Below are positions 1-12,390 of a DNA stretch of 64,000 bases, in pieces. The stretch is taken from the NCBI RefSeq assembly GCF_902713425.1, contig NC_081214.1, positions 22,774,208 through 22,838,207 of the forward strand, given 5' to 3'. This stretch comes from Acipenser ruthenus (lineage: Eukaryota > Chordata > Actinopteri > Acipenseriformes > Acipenseridae). The position numbers and the translations under genes were made by a program. The first letter of the stretch is position 1. Every line of letters begins with the position of its first letter. The notes under the pieces are model-generated. The model was given only the letters and a program-made list of their open reading frames with translations, searched no databases and had not been told where the DNA came from.

Positions 1-1708
1 AGCCCAGCACACATAGATCCACCAAAGAGTCAGCAGAAAGATGAAGGACTGGAATGTGAACCAGCAGCATGCACACTGCCAGGGGAAAGAGAGAGAGAGA
101 GAGTGGGAGAGAGAGAGTGGGAGAGAGAACGACAGCAGACATGCCATTTGCATATTTTGTATGGCAGTATATTTACAAAAACAAGTGTGTGCTACATATG
201 GCAGGTGTTTCTATTTCCGTACCACTCCCGTGTATTGTATTGCATTGACACGGACAGCAAGAGAAGGTACCAGGACCCTGGAGCTCTCTCCACTCTTGCC
301 TGTCAGGTGCTCAGTGGGTGTGGTTTTGCTTGCACGTTCTCAGGTGTTAAAAAGGTGAAGTCAGGTACAATACCTCCCCCAGCCCCCCCTGCCCTTCGGA
401 GCGATGCCCCGGAGCGCAGGCAGGCAGGAGGTTCTCATGTCCTGCCCAAACAAGTCTACCTCTCTTTTTTTTGTAGGTTGTTAATCCCTTGGGAAACGCA
501 GGGCTGCTCTGCAATGCTTTGTGAATACAGCCCTTTGATTTGTTTTCTCACTCAGTGTATAATTATATAATAATCACTACCAGAATGCATCACTGCTAAA
601 CGTTTCAGAGCACTGCCCCAAAGACTGTAATCATGACAACAATACTTAATCTTGTTAAGATGGATTATTATTACAACACTCGCTCTCTTTTCAGAAGCTT
701 TGTCGAAACACATACTTTTCCAAAGCCTAGATGGTGCAGTGAATGTGCCCTTGCCTAGCGACCAGCCTTCGTCGCCACATTACAAAAGCAGGTTAGACAG
801 CTGAAAGGCATTTCCAGGCTGTTCGCTCTGGTCCCTTGCAAACTGACAGTGCTTGAGGTGTGTGATATTATCATATTATATGAAGGCAGGGTTACTGTGC
901 TGCATTATTACCTGCCATTTCCCTGGTTTTCTGTCCTTCCCATGGCAACTGTAGACCCCGACCAGGCAGCTTCGACAGGGGTGTTTCTGCGCCATTCTGC
1001 ACTACACAGCCTTACCTAAAAACAAGAGACACACAAGAATAACCTTTCTGTACCGCGGACAGGTGGGGAGAGACAGTGAGTGGGTAGCATATGCACAGAA
1101 CATACATACAGAGTGGGTGTACTAGCCTTCCTACTGTAAAGAAACAGAGACGAGGGGTGAAGGGGAGAAACAAGTGTCTCGGACTATCACTGGGAGTTCT
1201 TGCATTCAATAACTTTATTCATGGCTTTTTTTTTTTTTTTTACAAGGTCTTATTTTGGAATGTAACCTGCATTATTAAAATGTAAACTATCAAGTGACAG
1301 ATGAATCACGCCGCTCCAAATGATGCCGTCCTGCTAATAAGAGCCAGAATCGGATCAAAAGAAAGTCTCTGGATTCTGAATCTAGGGTTAAACACACTTT
1401 CTTTTCCATTCGTTGTGCTTCTTGTATAAACAGAAGAGTTGCAGAACAGTGTTTATTTTACAGAGAGCATCCTCTATGTATTTGTATACATACAAATGCA
1501 TTCTGAATAAACGAAACATGACTGAAAGAATGCGGTGAATAGCTGATTGAATTGCAGGCAAGCAGAGGCGTGAGACATTCCTGCAGAACTGCTCCGGGCT
1601 ACAGTGGGCCCCTGGTACCAATAGAGGGGCTGCCAGACACTCTGTCAGCAGTGCAGGAACCTGCCTAAACCCTCTCGGGATTTCACTAACTGACTTACAC
1701 ATTTAAAC
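1..1708. other. Non-coding region, no gene recognised
   Basis: No open frame here has domain content, codon structure or splice context that I recognise. The visible content is a short purine-rich GA tract near 90-130, a T tract near 1228-1243 and otherwise unique sequence. It could be intergenic DNA or an intron of a gene outside the window; nothing decides between these. Confidence 0.5.
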
Positions 1709-1938
1709 AAAGTCTGTTTCAAAGCTCTTTTTAAAATGTCCGCTCTAGTGCACTGGGGTTTGAGATCTGTCCTCTAAATCAGTGCAGGAAAAAGAAATCA
1801 AAGTGCTCTGGCTTTTCTGTTCCGTACCACACCATGGATCGTTATTGCTGTGTTTCCTGTTTGACAATGTGGGCAATAATCCTTACACTATCAGTGCACT
1901 AGAGCAGACATTTAGAAAAGAGCTTTGAAACAGACTTT
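1709..1938. mobile_element. MITE with 47-bp terminal inverted repeats
   Basis: The left end (1709-1755) begins AAAGTCTGTTTCAAAGCTCT and its reverse complement, with about three mismatches over 47 bp, is at 1892-1938. The whole element is about 230 bp with no coding capacity, which is the form of a non-autonomous DNA transposon. A clean target-site duplication is not visible; both flanks are TTTAAA-like. The superfamily is not assigned. Confidence 0.75.
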
Positions 1939-4900
1939 AAAATTCTAAGTGTAACAAGTTGTCCGGATGTTAACAATGAAAAGAAAAATGCCAGGTACGT
2001 TATTTAAACAGTTGTAGCATCACGTGGGGGATGTGGAACGCTAGATTTTTTGGAACCCCGCTATTTACTCTTTAAGCGTGGGGGGAAAAGGGTTTTATGA
2101 AAATGCAGATAATTGTGATTATTTTTTGATTCATCATTGATGATGTGTTTATCAAATAAACACATCATAAAAAAAAAAAAAAACTGACCTATATTTTCTG
2201 TGTTTATTGTATTAATTTATATTCCTTAAAATGCTTTTCTTAGGCTACTTGAATTGGGTCCATATTAGTAATTCTTTTTACTTTCATTCAGTTAATCTTG
2301 TGAATCTACTCATGCGATGCCATTTCAACACCACACCTACTAGAATTCCATTAACATCTGATTTTAATGACCGCTTCTCACCGCGTGGGCAGCAAACAAC
2401 ACCTACAGTTATTCATATATCTTTCTCTACTCGATTTCTTCACATCTCAAACCTCAGAGGACGTTGAAATAAAAACAAATGAAATCAAGTAAAAAAAAGA
2501 GTTAGGCATGTACATCCTAAGAAAAGGAGAAAGATTTCAACCCATTACTGAATTGAATGACGAATGTGACCGAATCCGTGTTAGGGGCTGGAATGACGCA
2601 TTGTGCTTCGATGAATCGGGACTCTTTCTTTACAGGATGTATCATATTGTAACAGGAGCGTGTATCGGGATACAACACCAAACTCAAGATAGCTCATTGT
2701 AGCTCACCGAGTTTTACAGCTGGTATGAATGCATACTCTCCCAAAGTCAGGACACTCACATGCAACGGTATACATGACACGGGGACCTGCATATCCTGAT
2801 GCAGATCGTATCGTTAGAGATTAGGGTACCTTTACACCCTTATTCACGATGGACAGTCTGATCTTGGCATCGTCTTGTATAGAAGTGATTGTTTAGCGCC
2901 GCAGCACTGAGTTTACATGCGTCTGTTTGGCACAAAGCAGATGAAAGCATGTGTAATTCCAACAGGATCCGATTTCTCCAAACAGATCAACAGTGATAAT
3001 GGGCAGAGGGATTTCGTATGCATGTGCCACACGACCGTCGTACTGTATGTGTGACTCATGTCCAGGCACCCACACCGTATCCCAGTCAACAGAGATATGG
3101 GGAGAAGCATACAAACAGTAGGTGCACTCCTGCAGAATGTGTTGTTCGCTAGAGATAAACTTTTCATCCTGGAGTATAGGAAGCCAGTATAGAGGCAGTC
3201 CTGACTGGAAATAAGATTTCAGAGTTCACAGGAAATATCTTGTTCAGGTTCTTACAGTGCTGTTTATTTAAATTATTCACAATCCTGGACTCTCCCTAGG
3301 GTGGGTTTTTTCTTTTTTTTTCTGAGCTAGGATAAAGGAATTTAGCCAATGTAACGTGCATTTTGCTATGACGTCAAAACGATGGAAAAAAAAAGAAGCT
3401 ATTAGTCACTTTAGCCTTTAGGCTCTGGTTCAATCCCAGAATGGTAGCGGTGACGACTAATACATTTATTTCTTTTGACAAACTTCCCCGGAACTATTAA
3501 AGACACAGTGAATATACACACATGTTTTCAGAACACTGTTGGATTTGGAATGATCTGTTTATATCCAGCAATGAATTTAGGATTGCAGTTTAACTGCCGA
3601 GAATTCCAAGAAAATACATTGAAAAGATAAGTCTTTATTTATAGTGCTCACCCGTCTCTTATACAAAGTAACACCTGTACAGTCCAAGCCTAGTGTTTTT
3701 TTTTTTTTTTTCTTATTCAATACTTAGTCAGACTTTATTTAAGGCCCCTATTTTGTTGAGGAGCTGTTAGTAACTAGCATACCAAAATGCTAACATGTTT
3801 CATAGTTTAAATATTACTTAATATGTATTTTATTTTAACATTCAAAATATGTTAAAGTTTAAAGCACTAAATGTGTTTATTGTTAAAGTGAAACGTTTCA
3901 GATATGAAAAGGATGCTGATGGGGATGATTTTGATAGAGTAGCACATTAACTAGGACCATGATCTTTAAACAAAGTGAATACGTCCATCCACCTTGCACA
4001 TAGACCAGCTGGGATCTCTCAACAAAAGAGTCGCCACCAACTCCCTAAAGTGTTTCTAAATTGTATAATTAGGCACTTGCTTTCACCTCAGAGCACTGTA
4101 GTTATAATCCTTCACCATAAAGTGACAAGCTATGAATGTGGGGGCTTGACCAAGTAGGAAGCATGTTAAATCATCAGAATGAAGGATCGGAGGAGTTCTT
4201 TCCCCCTACAGGGTGTGAAGTGTGAAGGTTTTCAGCTGGAAGCAAATGCAATCATGAGAAAGGGGAACTGCTGCAGTTAACGTCAATGAAGAACGAATAA
4301 GCATGACCAGGCACACGCACGATCTCAGCCATGCAACTAACACTATTACAGCATGGCGGGGCTGCACGCAGACTGGATCTTCATGTTAGCAGGTCTGCTA
4401 TTAGCTGTAGTAAAACACAAGGCAATTAGATTAGAATATCATTCTCGTATGTTTAGCCCAGGGGTCTTTAAGCGCTCTGGCATGAAAAAGGATCCCCATG
4501 TGCAGTATGTACCACAAATAAGAACCAATCTTACATTCTGCAGAACAGAGGGAGAGAAGGATCCTGTTACTCTGTCAGATTCTGCCAGGTTCATTAGCCT
4601 ACCCTTGGAGGCTAGAGCATGCACTCCTAAGTAATAGGCTAGCCAGTACTGCCCTTGGTTTGGGCCAGTCAGCTGTGCTAGTGTAGACTGTGAGACCTGC
4701 TCGCTAGTTAGCCAGGAATGAGTCCTGGCTGAGCCATAGCAATGGTTACATTCTAATACACAGCACAAAATAAAAGGCAATGCGTGGGTTTTGTCAAATG
4801 CAAATGAGATAGTGGGATTACATCTTTTCAGTTCGTGCAGCGGAGAGTGCGCCAGTATTCATGAAGGCACTAGCCGTGACGTCTGTTGTCTTGATTTCTT

Positions 4901-6579
4901 CAGTTCCTAACCGTACACGGACCTCGCAAGCTTGCAATGTTCTGCAACCAGAGCTCGAGATCAGCTTTGTATTTTAGTTGCCTTTCGTCCCTGAAATCGA
5001 AAAGCACCTGCATGTTTATAAATATACTTCTCGCTTTGTGAGAATGAATGCTCTTACATGGAAACATTAGCATGGTTCAGGAAATCAATGTGATCATATC
5101 TCTGGTCTTTAACACAGAGTAACTCAAGCTCAGTTCAACAATACAGTATCTAATTTGTTTTATACATGCCTAAGGACCCAGTAACCTTAAGGACCTAGTC
5201 GAATTCAAATTCAAGCCACAACAGTATTTCATGTTCACTGGGGACTCCCAATGCTCTGGTTTCTCTAGGGCAGTGTAGAGGTAACCCAGGTCCACAGACT
5301 TGGTTTGTTCAGCATTGGTATTTCTGAATGGCAGTTTGTAAGCGGCTTTTTTTAGCTCACTTGGTAAAATCATCTCGACTCAGAAAGCTCTTTGGCTGAG
5401 TTTACAATACTCTAGTCGATGGTTCCGGAGCCTTTCTAAAAGGGGGGGGGGGGGGGGCGTGGGTTTGGGTGCTGAGGGTGCACCCCTTTATTTCAAACAA
5501 ACATCTCACAAACTAAACAGTATAACCGCAATTAAACATTGTGTGCTATACAAGCAGCTCTTTTTTATATTTATTTTTTGAAATCTGGACTTCTGACCTT
5601 GACTTGCTTTCTTTCATCTATTTCTATGAAATGCTATTTCATTTTTTGTAGTGCTTCGTGATGTCTTTGGCATGGAAAGAGCTTTGTAAACGGGAAAAGC
5701 ATTGTTGTGTATTTTACTTGCTGATGCTATTCCAGGACAAAACAGCTTTCGCTTGCATTCAGCAATGTTTGGCAAGCCGCACCTTTCACTTGACATCCTG
5801 AAGATGTTTTTTTTTTGTTTAAGCAAAAATGAGATCTCACAGGGACCAGAGAGTCTTACAGTATTTATGGGGTAATAAAAAAAAAAAAATACACTGCATT
5901 CTGCTTATAACAATGCTTGGCACGTGACTACTGCTGGCCAATCTATGAGATCCAGGGCACGACTCCAATTTAACAGGGCAGAGGCTGGGCATGAACTGGC
6001 AACCCCGTGCACCACAAATAAGTATCTTCAACACAATGCAAAACAGCCAGGCACGTCTGCATCCGTGGCTTTAGAGCTGTTAACCTCGTCTCATCTCACC
6101 CACAGGGGAAAGGACAGAATCTGTAACAGTATCACACATCAATACCCGTTACAGTATGGATGTGCGTGCAGGGACCAGGGTAGCATTAAATGGAAAGGGG
6201 AACTTGCTTGTCTCGATTCTGAGAAGTGTCTTGCTCACTCTGGGCTTCAAATCTGATAATCAGGCGATTCCCTGAAGCAAGTTAATATAAAAACAAGACA
6301 GTTATTTTCCTCCTGGGAATTCACCTTTAACTTGCTGTTTTGCAACTGTTGCTTCATTCACATAATCTGCTGCCTAATGCTTGAGTTTCCAGGATTGAGA
6401 AACTGCATGCGGTCAGGGTAACAATCAGAGCTAAGGCACGAATCTCCATTTCCTATAAATGAGAGAGAATGGCTTCTGTATGTCGTTTGTGAGCTTCTTA
6501 CAGTGGCAACAAATCACTTACGTTGAAGTCACTGTTACTCAATTAAATTGGTTTCCAAATGAAAGCAGTTGAACAATCA
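1939..6579. other. Non-coding region
   Basis: No gene is supported. It includes a perfect 12-bp hairpin at 2141-2167, poly-T near 3700, a run of G at about 5443-5458 and otherwise unique sequence. Short open frames here (for example around 2231-2467 and 4353-4634) have no recognisable domain and no supporting splice sites. Confidence 0.5.
2141..2167. repeat. Perfect 12-bp inverted repeat (hairpin)
   Basis: TGATGTGTTTAT is followed by the loop CAA and its exact complement ATAAACACATCA, then a run of A. It may be a remnant of a small mobile element end. No function is claimed. Confidence 0.6.
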
Positions 6580-6697
6580 CAATTATTACATCTTTAAAAT
6601 ATGAATTCCAATTCCTTCAAACGGAATGTGAATTGGAATTGGGAAATGATTTTAAAACGGAATTGGAATGGAAATCCAGGAATTGATCCCAACCCTG
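6580..6697. mobile_element. Truncated copy of AATTCC-rich DNA-transposon family
   Basis: The segment is dominated by AATTCCAATT/GGAATTGGAATT motifs and ends AATTGATCCCAACCCTG. This matches the right end of the more complete element at 35339-35531, which ends AATTGACCCCAACCCTG. The left terminus is not recognisable. It is most likely a non-autonomous DNA transposon of the CAGGGTTGGGG-ended family. Confidence 0.6.
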
Positions 6698-9600
6698 TTT
6701 TCCCCCCTTGTTATGATACAGCACTTTACTGCATGATCGCTCAGAGAGGCCCCTGGGCTCATACCTGAGTTTCAGTTTCACATAAGCCCACACACCTGTG
6801 TGTGATCATTCAGTTTGAAGTAGTTGTAAGGGTGTACCAGTGAAGAATGTGCTGTTGCTTTAGGACAAACCTTCACCTAAAGGACCTTGACAGCCATAGA
6901 TCATGGCTGCTTAGCCGGTGTGCATCTCCAAAGTGATCTGCAAGCCTGTTTCAGTGTGAGGATGTAGACACAGTGTGTGGCCACAAGCCTCCCCAGGTGG
7001 GCAGGATACACACATTGTGTTCTGACGGACGTTAAAAGGATGAGTTTTATCTTCTACATTTTTCTAATATCTCGTTTCTTCAATGTCCTATTTTATACAA
7101 CGAGTGTTGCCTTGCATTTCATATCCGGTGGTCCGATGTGAATAGGAGTGCATCTCATTTTGGAATCTAGCTTGCATTCCTTCAAATCCAATTCTAGAAT
7201 CCCACTGTTCCAAATGACCCCACGTTACTAAGAAGATGCAGAGTTCGGTCTAAGGAATGTAATTCTCAGATCCCAGTTGTTACATTTAGTGTGGGGTAGC
7301 AGAACATGCAGTACTTTACTTCCCTATTTCGGCCAAAAAATTCCTTCTGGAAAGACTCTGCAAGGTTGATTGTCTGGCAGGATCAATTAGCACAAGAAAT
7401 GAATGTTGCAGCACATTTCAATCAAATGGTTGTTCTAGTCCTACTAACGCTTTTCTTTTAATTGCTCCGTTAATTTGGTAATTATTTTTCTGCCTTCATC
7501 TGATCCTGAGTAAATCTGGGAGTGGAGCCAAGGATTAAACTAGAAAGGAGCTTTATCGCAAGCACATGGATAGTTTCATAGTTAGAAGTAGAATGAGGTG
7601 TGCGGAGAGTTAGTGATTTATTAGAACAATAACAACAACCTGATTGCCTTTTCTGAGGTATCTCCACTGAGTGTAACACAGGAATACCCAGGTATTGTTA
7701 ATGGGGACTGCGCCCTTATGAATTGAATTGCACCTAGTTCTATAAAGGCAGGAAGGGCGACTTTTGCTTGTGGATGTTAAGCAACATCCCATGGACCCAT
7801 TTCAAAAAGCAATGGGGATGCTGTCCTGGCCAGATCCCAAGCTAAATATCCCCTGCCCCAGCAAACTGATTTTGAAAGTATCCATTCCCTATACAGGACA
7901 GTGTCTTACTCTCGGACGCTGCAGGTCTCATTGGGTCTGTTCTTGGGGTGCTGTTGGGAACCTGTCGACAAAGTTCCACTGCTAGCTGATCAATACTGAA
8001 CTGGGGTCACCTTCTGCCAGTGTCGTGAGAAGCATAGCGTGGGAGAGCTTTGTGAGAGCCAAAGAACGAACAGAAACAAGATCAGACAGAGCTCTCCTAA
8101 TTAAACAGGCGTTTCACAAGTGCTTGAACAGGAACTAAAAAAAAACACCACAATCAATGAGGACACTCCCTCTCAAGGAGGCTGTCAATCAATAAGGGCG
8201 AAGGTAGTGATGACTATGAGGCTTTTCACATGGGTTCAATAATGTAGCCATACATCTTCAGTATAGGCAATGTGCTTGCTTTCCAAAGTGTCTTAACTCA
8301 TTATATTTAGTAGCAGACATTTACATCTGTATACACTGTGAACTCCAGGTTTCAAATCTGGATTCATGCATTCAACGACTTTCAGTGTGCTTTCATTTCA
8401 CAGCGCTCTCGAAATGCATATGCTAAGAAAAACCCTTGATGGAATTGCATCCTTAGTATGTACAATCAGGTATGCATTACTCATTTAGTTATCCATTCTG
8501 TAAAAAAAAGGTTATTATCTATTTGATATAATTTCTTGAGCAATGCAAAGATACATCAGACCAGAAGATCAGACAAAATCAAAGTGGTGACAAAAAAAAA
8601 CAAAGCAAAGACTTCTATGGACGCGTTGATCTTCGATACATTACTATTGCAATGCATTGACTCAGGAGTTATTTCAAGTCCGCTTTGAATATTCTGATAG
8701 ACTTTGCTTGTCTAAAGAAGCCAACATCACAATGTATTTGTGGGTTTCACAGAACATGATAAGCACTTAGTCTGGGGGAAAGAAAGCTCCAAAATTCTGT
8801 GAAACCAGAAGTAAAAACTGTTTTTAAATAACTGTTACTTGTTATAACATGTTGCTCATAAATAAATCTGCAAGTTATTTGAATATGTGGAATCACAAGG
8901 TTTTATGAAAGGGCAATCAAACAGAAAGATAACAAAACGTCCTGCCACTTCAGTGTACTGATGTTTCTTCCTGATGGTTAAAATGAATTATTAACCAGAT
9001 ATCAGACTTAAACAAAACCGCAACCTGTCAAATAAAATGGTTATACTAAACTGTAAGTCATTTATTAATACGTGTTGCTTATAAACCAGCCTAAATCTAA
9101 AGCAAATAAGGGTTCCAGTGAAAGCCAGCCAAATGGTTAGCATTTTCAATAAAACAGCACCCTTCCTCTGGGATTTCAAAAGCTTATATTTAAGGTTATT
9201 GTGAATTGCACAACAATGTAAACTACAGTATACAACACAATTAACGCAGAAAGCCATAACTGTAGTAAGTTTAAAAACAACGACAAAGAAACCCATGCAA
9301 ACCATCTTTACTGTTTGTGACTAAATGCAAACATTTCCAGTTTCAGTTTTACGTCACAATTTATTGGAAACGGAATGTTAAATTAAGCTGTGCAGTTCAA
9401 ATGAATACAATTGCAGTATCATTAGTGTGTATCCTTTATAGTTGTGATAATCTTTTATCGTTTAATCTGATACGCCTATGCACGGCATACAGATAGCACA
9501 CTTCCCTACCGACATTTATTTACGCTGTCACTGTTACCACGAGTAAGCTATGGACAATAGATGAAGCTTTAACTAAGTCTAACTTAGCTTTACCTAACAC

Positions 9601-11108
9601 AGTCTAACGAAGTACTAAATCGTATCACTTGAAACACTCTTGCTCATTTTCGATTGGTTCTATTGAACGTGGTGTTCAATTAGGCGGCTGTGGTTTATTT
9701 GTGTGACCTATAAACGATAGTTTTTGTACACAGCATTCTGATATAAAACCAAACCGCTTTCTCTGGGTGCTTCGCTAGCACTAAAACACAACCTTTGCTG
9801 TTTAACAAGGGTCTTTGTTGCCGCTAATTGAGCGATTCATTTATAGGCACAGTTCATTTGGCACAGACAGCTCAATGGAAACTGACTGCTCACACTATTA
9901 AAACTGTATGAAACAAGGACCAGACTCTGATTTTATTGCTAGAACCTGGGCGATAAAGTGTATATTGAACTTATTTTCACCCTTTCCTAAACTTAATACC
10001 AATAACATATCTATATTTTTTCTTTCTTCATCCCGATGTTAATAAATTAAAAAAAATCTTGCCAGCGTTGCTGAATAATTCCAATAATTGCTATTTTTTT
10101 TTTAAATAACCAACTTTCCCTGAATTTAAAGTTAACGTAAATAATAAAAAAGTACGTTTCTTTGTAAAAATGATAAATCATTCCACAGTTTAACTTCCGC
10201 TGCTTCAATAGTTGTTGGTTTTGTTTATGTTCTCCGCAGGACAGGTGGTCTCCGCGGTAAGCATTGGTAAATGTCAGTCATATACAAACGCTGTTCGATC
10301 GGGAATAAAAACCAAACCTAGGAAACCTCAAAAGGTGTTTTTGCTTTGGTTTTCCCCCCATAAATGTAGCAACACCATTGTAATATTGGAAATAATTTAA
10401 AAACAAAACTGCCCGGGACACTATATCATACAATTATCGACCGTTCAGGTCCTGTAGGCGACTTTCAATTATCGGTGAGTTTTGGAATAGACAGCACGAG
10501 GAAAAAAGGATTCTCGACGTACGTATTTTGAACTCAAAGTTCTAAAACGGTTAAATCTATTTTAATCTCAGATTTCGTTACGGTGATTTTGTTCGTTTTA
10601 CTGGACTATTACTTTTACTTTATAGCAATTAACCATATTTTTATTTTTATTTTTTAAGTTCCCAAACAATGTTTGTAATAGCTCCCGCACAGGTAACCAA
10701 TTCTATTTCCTTAAAAAAAAAAAAAAAAGACATGATACAAATCTAATTCAATCTCACCTTTTAATACCAAACAAATACCGGTACCAACAATAATTTTTTT
10801 TAAAAAAGTTTACCTTAGTGTTTTGTGAGCGTTCTGGTCTGTGATTGGTAAAGTTGCATGGGAGATTCTCGAGTAATCCCAATAGTAGTACTGAAAACAG
10901 CCCTTGCGGTATGAACACACCTCCCCGGTTTGTTCACTCCCCTGGCCCTCCTGTCTCCCATCCCATTTCTCTCCCTCCTTCTCCCTCTCCCTATTCTCTT
11001 TCACACAATTTCACCCCCCACTTTAAGCTAGCTCCACTTTGTGCGCTGAATGCTAATGGATTCAGTGAATAGATGATAGATGTGAACAGTGGTGATGAGG
11101 CGCTGGTA

Positions 11109-11190
<82 letters not shown>

Positions 11191-12162
11191 GCTAATAATG
11201 TATCATTACTGGATTTATTTAGACAGACGTGGGACACACATTAAGGAAATTTTTCTCTAATTCTGTTATGGAGTGAATGTTATAAAACCCTTACAGTGTG
11301 TTTTGGTGAGAATATTTAGCCATAGGCTGAACCAAACGATTAGACTGTGCAGTGGAACTGGTGAAGAGTTTAGTATTAACAGATTTGTATTTATTTTTGT
11401 ATTTCTTTAAGGAATCACAACACAAATATTCTTCCATTCCCCTTTACAAGCCCACATTTCTTTTATGGGGGTGGGGTCAGTATTTAAGACCAAACAGACA
11501 AACAGTTGCCCAGGGTAAAGTACATTTTTTATAAGCTGTTTTTGACGCACGTAACTTTGGCTTGTCACCAAATTCTAGCACTTTGAAAGTTGTAACACAT
11601 CAGGTTCCAGTCCAAGAGTTTTAGATAAATAAAGTTTCACCACACCTACTTACTTGGACTTGAACACAGGTGCACGCCTACCAGAGAAGAGCTATTTTAG
11701 AGACGGGGGGAGGAGAAGTGGTGGCTTGAGAGACTGTTCACTTCTTAGTCTGAACCTGTCACTGCGAGTGGAGGTGGCTGCCCTCAGGGGTATTCCCCAT
11801 TCCAATATTCAGGTACAGCAGGTATAGCCAGATGCACGCAGTCACACACACGTAACGTAAAAGAGGCTCTTTTATTAAAGTCTTTGTTTTTAAAGAAAGG
11901 TATCACGCAGGTTTTGACCTCCACAACACACAGAACCAAAATCTTCAAACGATACCTGGTGTTTCTTTGTGAATGCATGTGAAACTGAACTCTGTATATC
12001 TGCCTGCCGTTGTTCGTTATGCTGCTCATCTGCTGCCATTTTGAAATGCTGCATTTGGGGTTATATTTGAAAATCATCACACCCAGAATCATTTGGATCA
12101 GCCTGCTGGATTCTAATGGGTGTTGGAGTGCCTGCAGAGAAATCAACTAAGACCCATACTTA
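6698..12162. other. Non-coding region with a possible conserved segment
   Basis: No exon chain or domain is seen. 9640-9960 is a repeat-free stretch rich in homeobox-like TAATTG and SOX-like CTTTGTT words and could be a regulatory element. The GA microsatellite at 11109-11187 is listed separately. An isolated exon-like segment near 10250 has splice-like borders but only about 17 bp, and is not called. Confidence 0.4.
11109..11187. repeat. (GA)n microsatellite
   Basis: About 79 bp of nearly pure GA dinucleotide with one AAAG interruption. Confidence 0.95.
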
Positions 12163-12390
12163 GGGCAGCAGTGTGGAGTAGTGGTTAGGGCTCTGGACTC
12201 TTGACCAGAGGGTCATGGGTTCAATCCCCGGTGGGGACACTGCTGCTGTACCCTTGAGCAAGGTACTTTACCTAGATTGCTCCAGTAAAAACCCAACTGT
12301 ATAAATGGGTAATGTATGTAAAAATAATGTGATATCTTGTAAGTCGCCCTGGATAAGGGCGTCTGCTAAGAAAGAAATTATTATTATTAT
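12163..12390 (+). mobile_element. tRNA-derived SINE, full-length
   Basis: The head reads GTGTGGAGTAGTGGTTAGGG, followed by a B-box-like GGGTTCAATCCC, a body with TTGAGCAAGGTACTTTACCT and a tail ending GTCGCCCTGGATAAGGGCGT-CTGCTAA before an ATT repeat. This is the usual fish design: a tRNA-like promoter head and a 3' tail shared with L2-type LINEs, which supply the retrotransposition machinery. A second copy at 19549-19790 is nearly the same. The family is recalled as common in sturgeons. Confidence 0.9.

Noticed and set aside
2231-2702. Open frames of 64-78 codons
   Set aside because: No domain, no splice context and ordinary non-coding base composition.
10212-10400. Exon-like segment bordered by CTCCGCAG and GTAAGC near 10250
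   Set aside because: Only about 17 bp would be exonic, with no partner exons and no coding similarity.
12163-12390. Possible tRNA gene (B-box-like GGGTTCAATCCC)
   Set aside because: The head continues into a SINE body and LINE-type tail and does not fold into an intact tRNA cloverleaf by eye.
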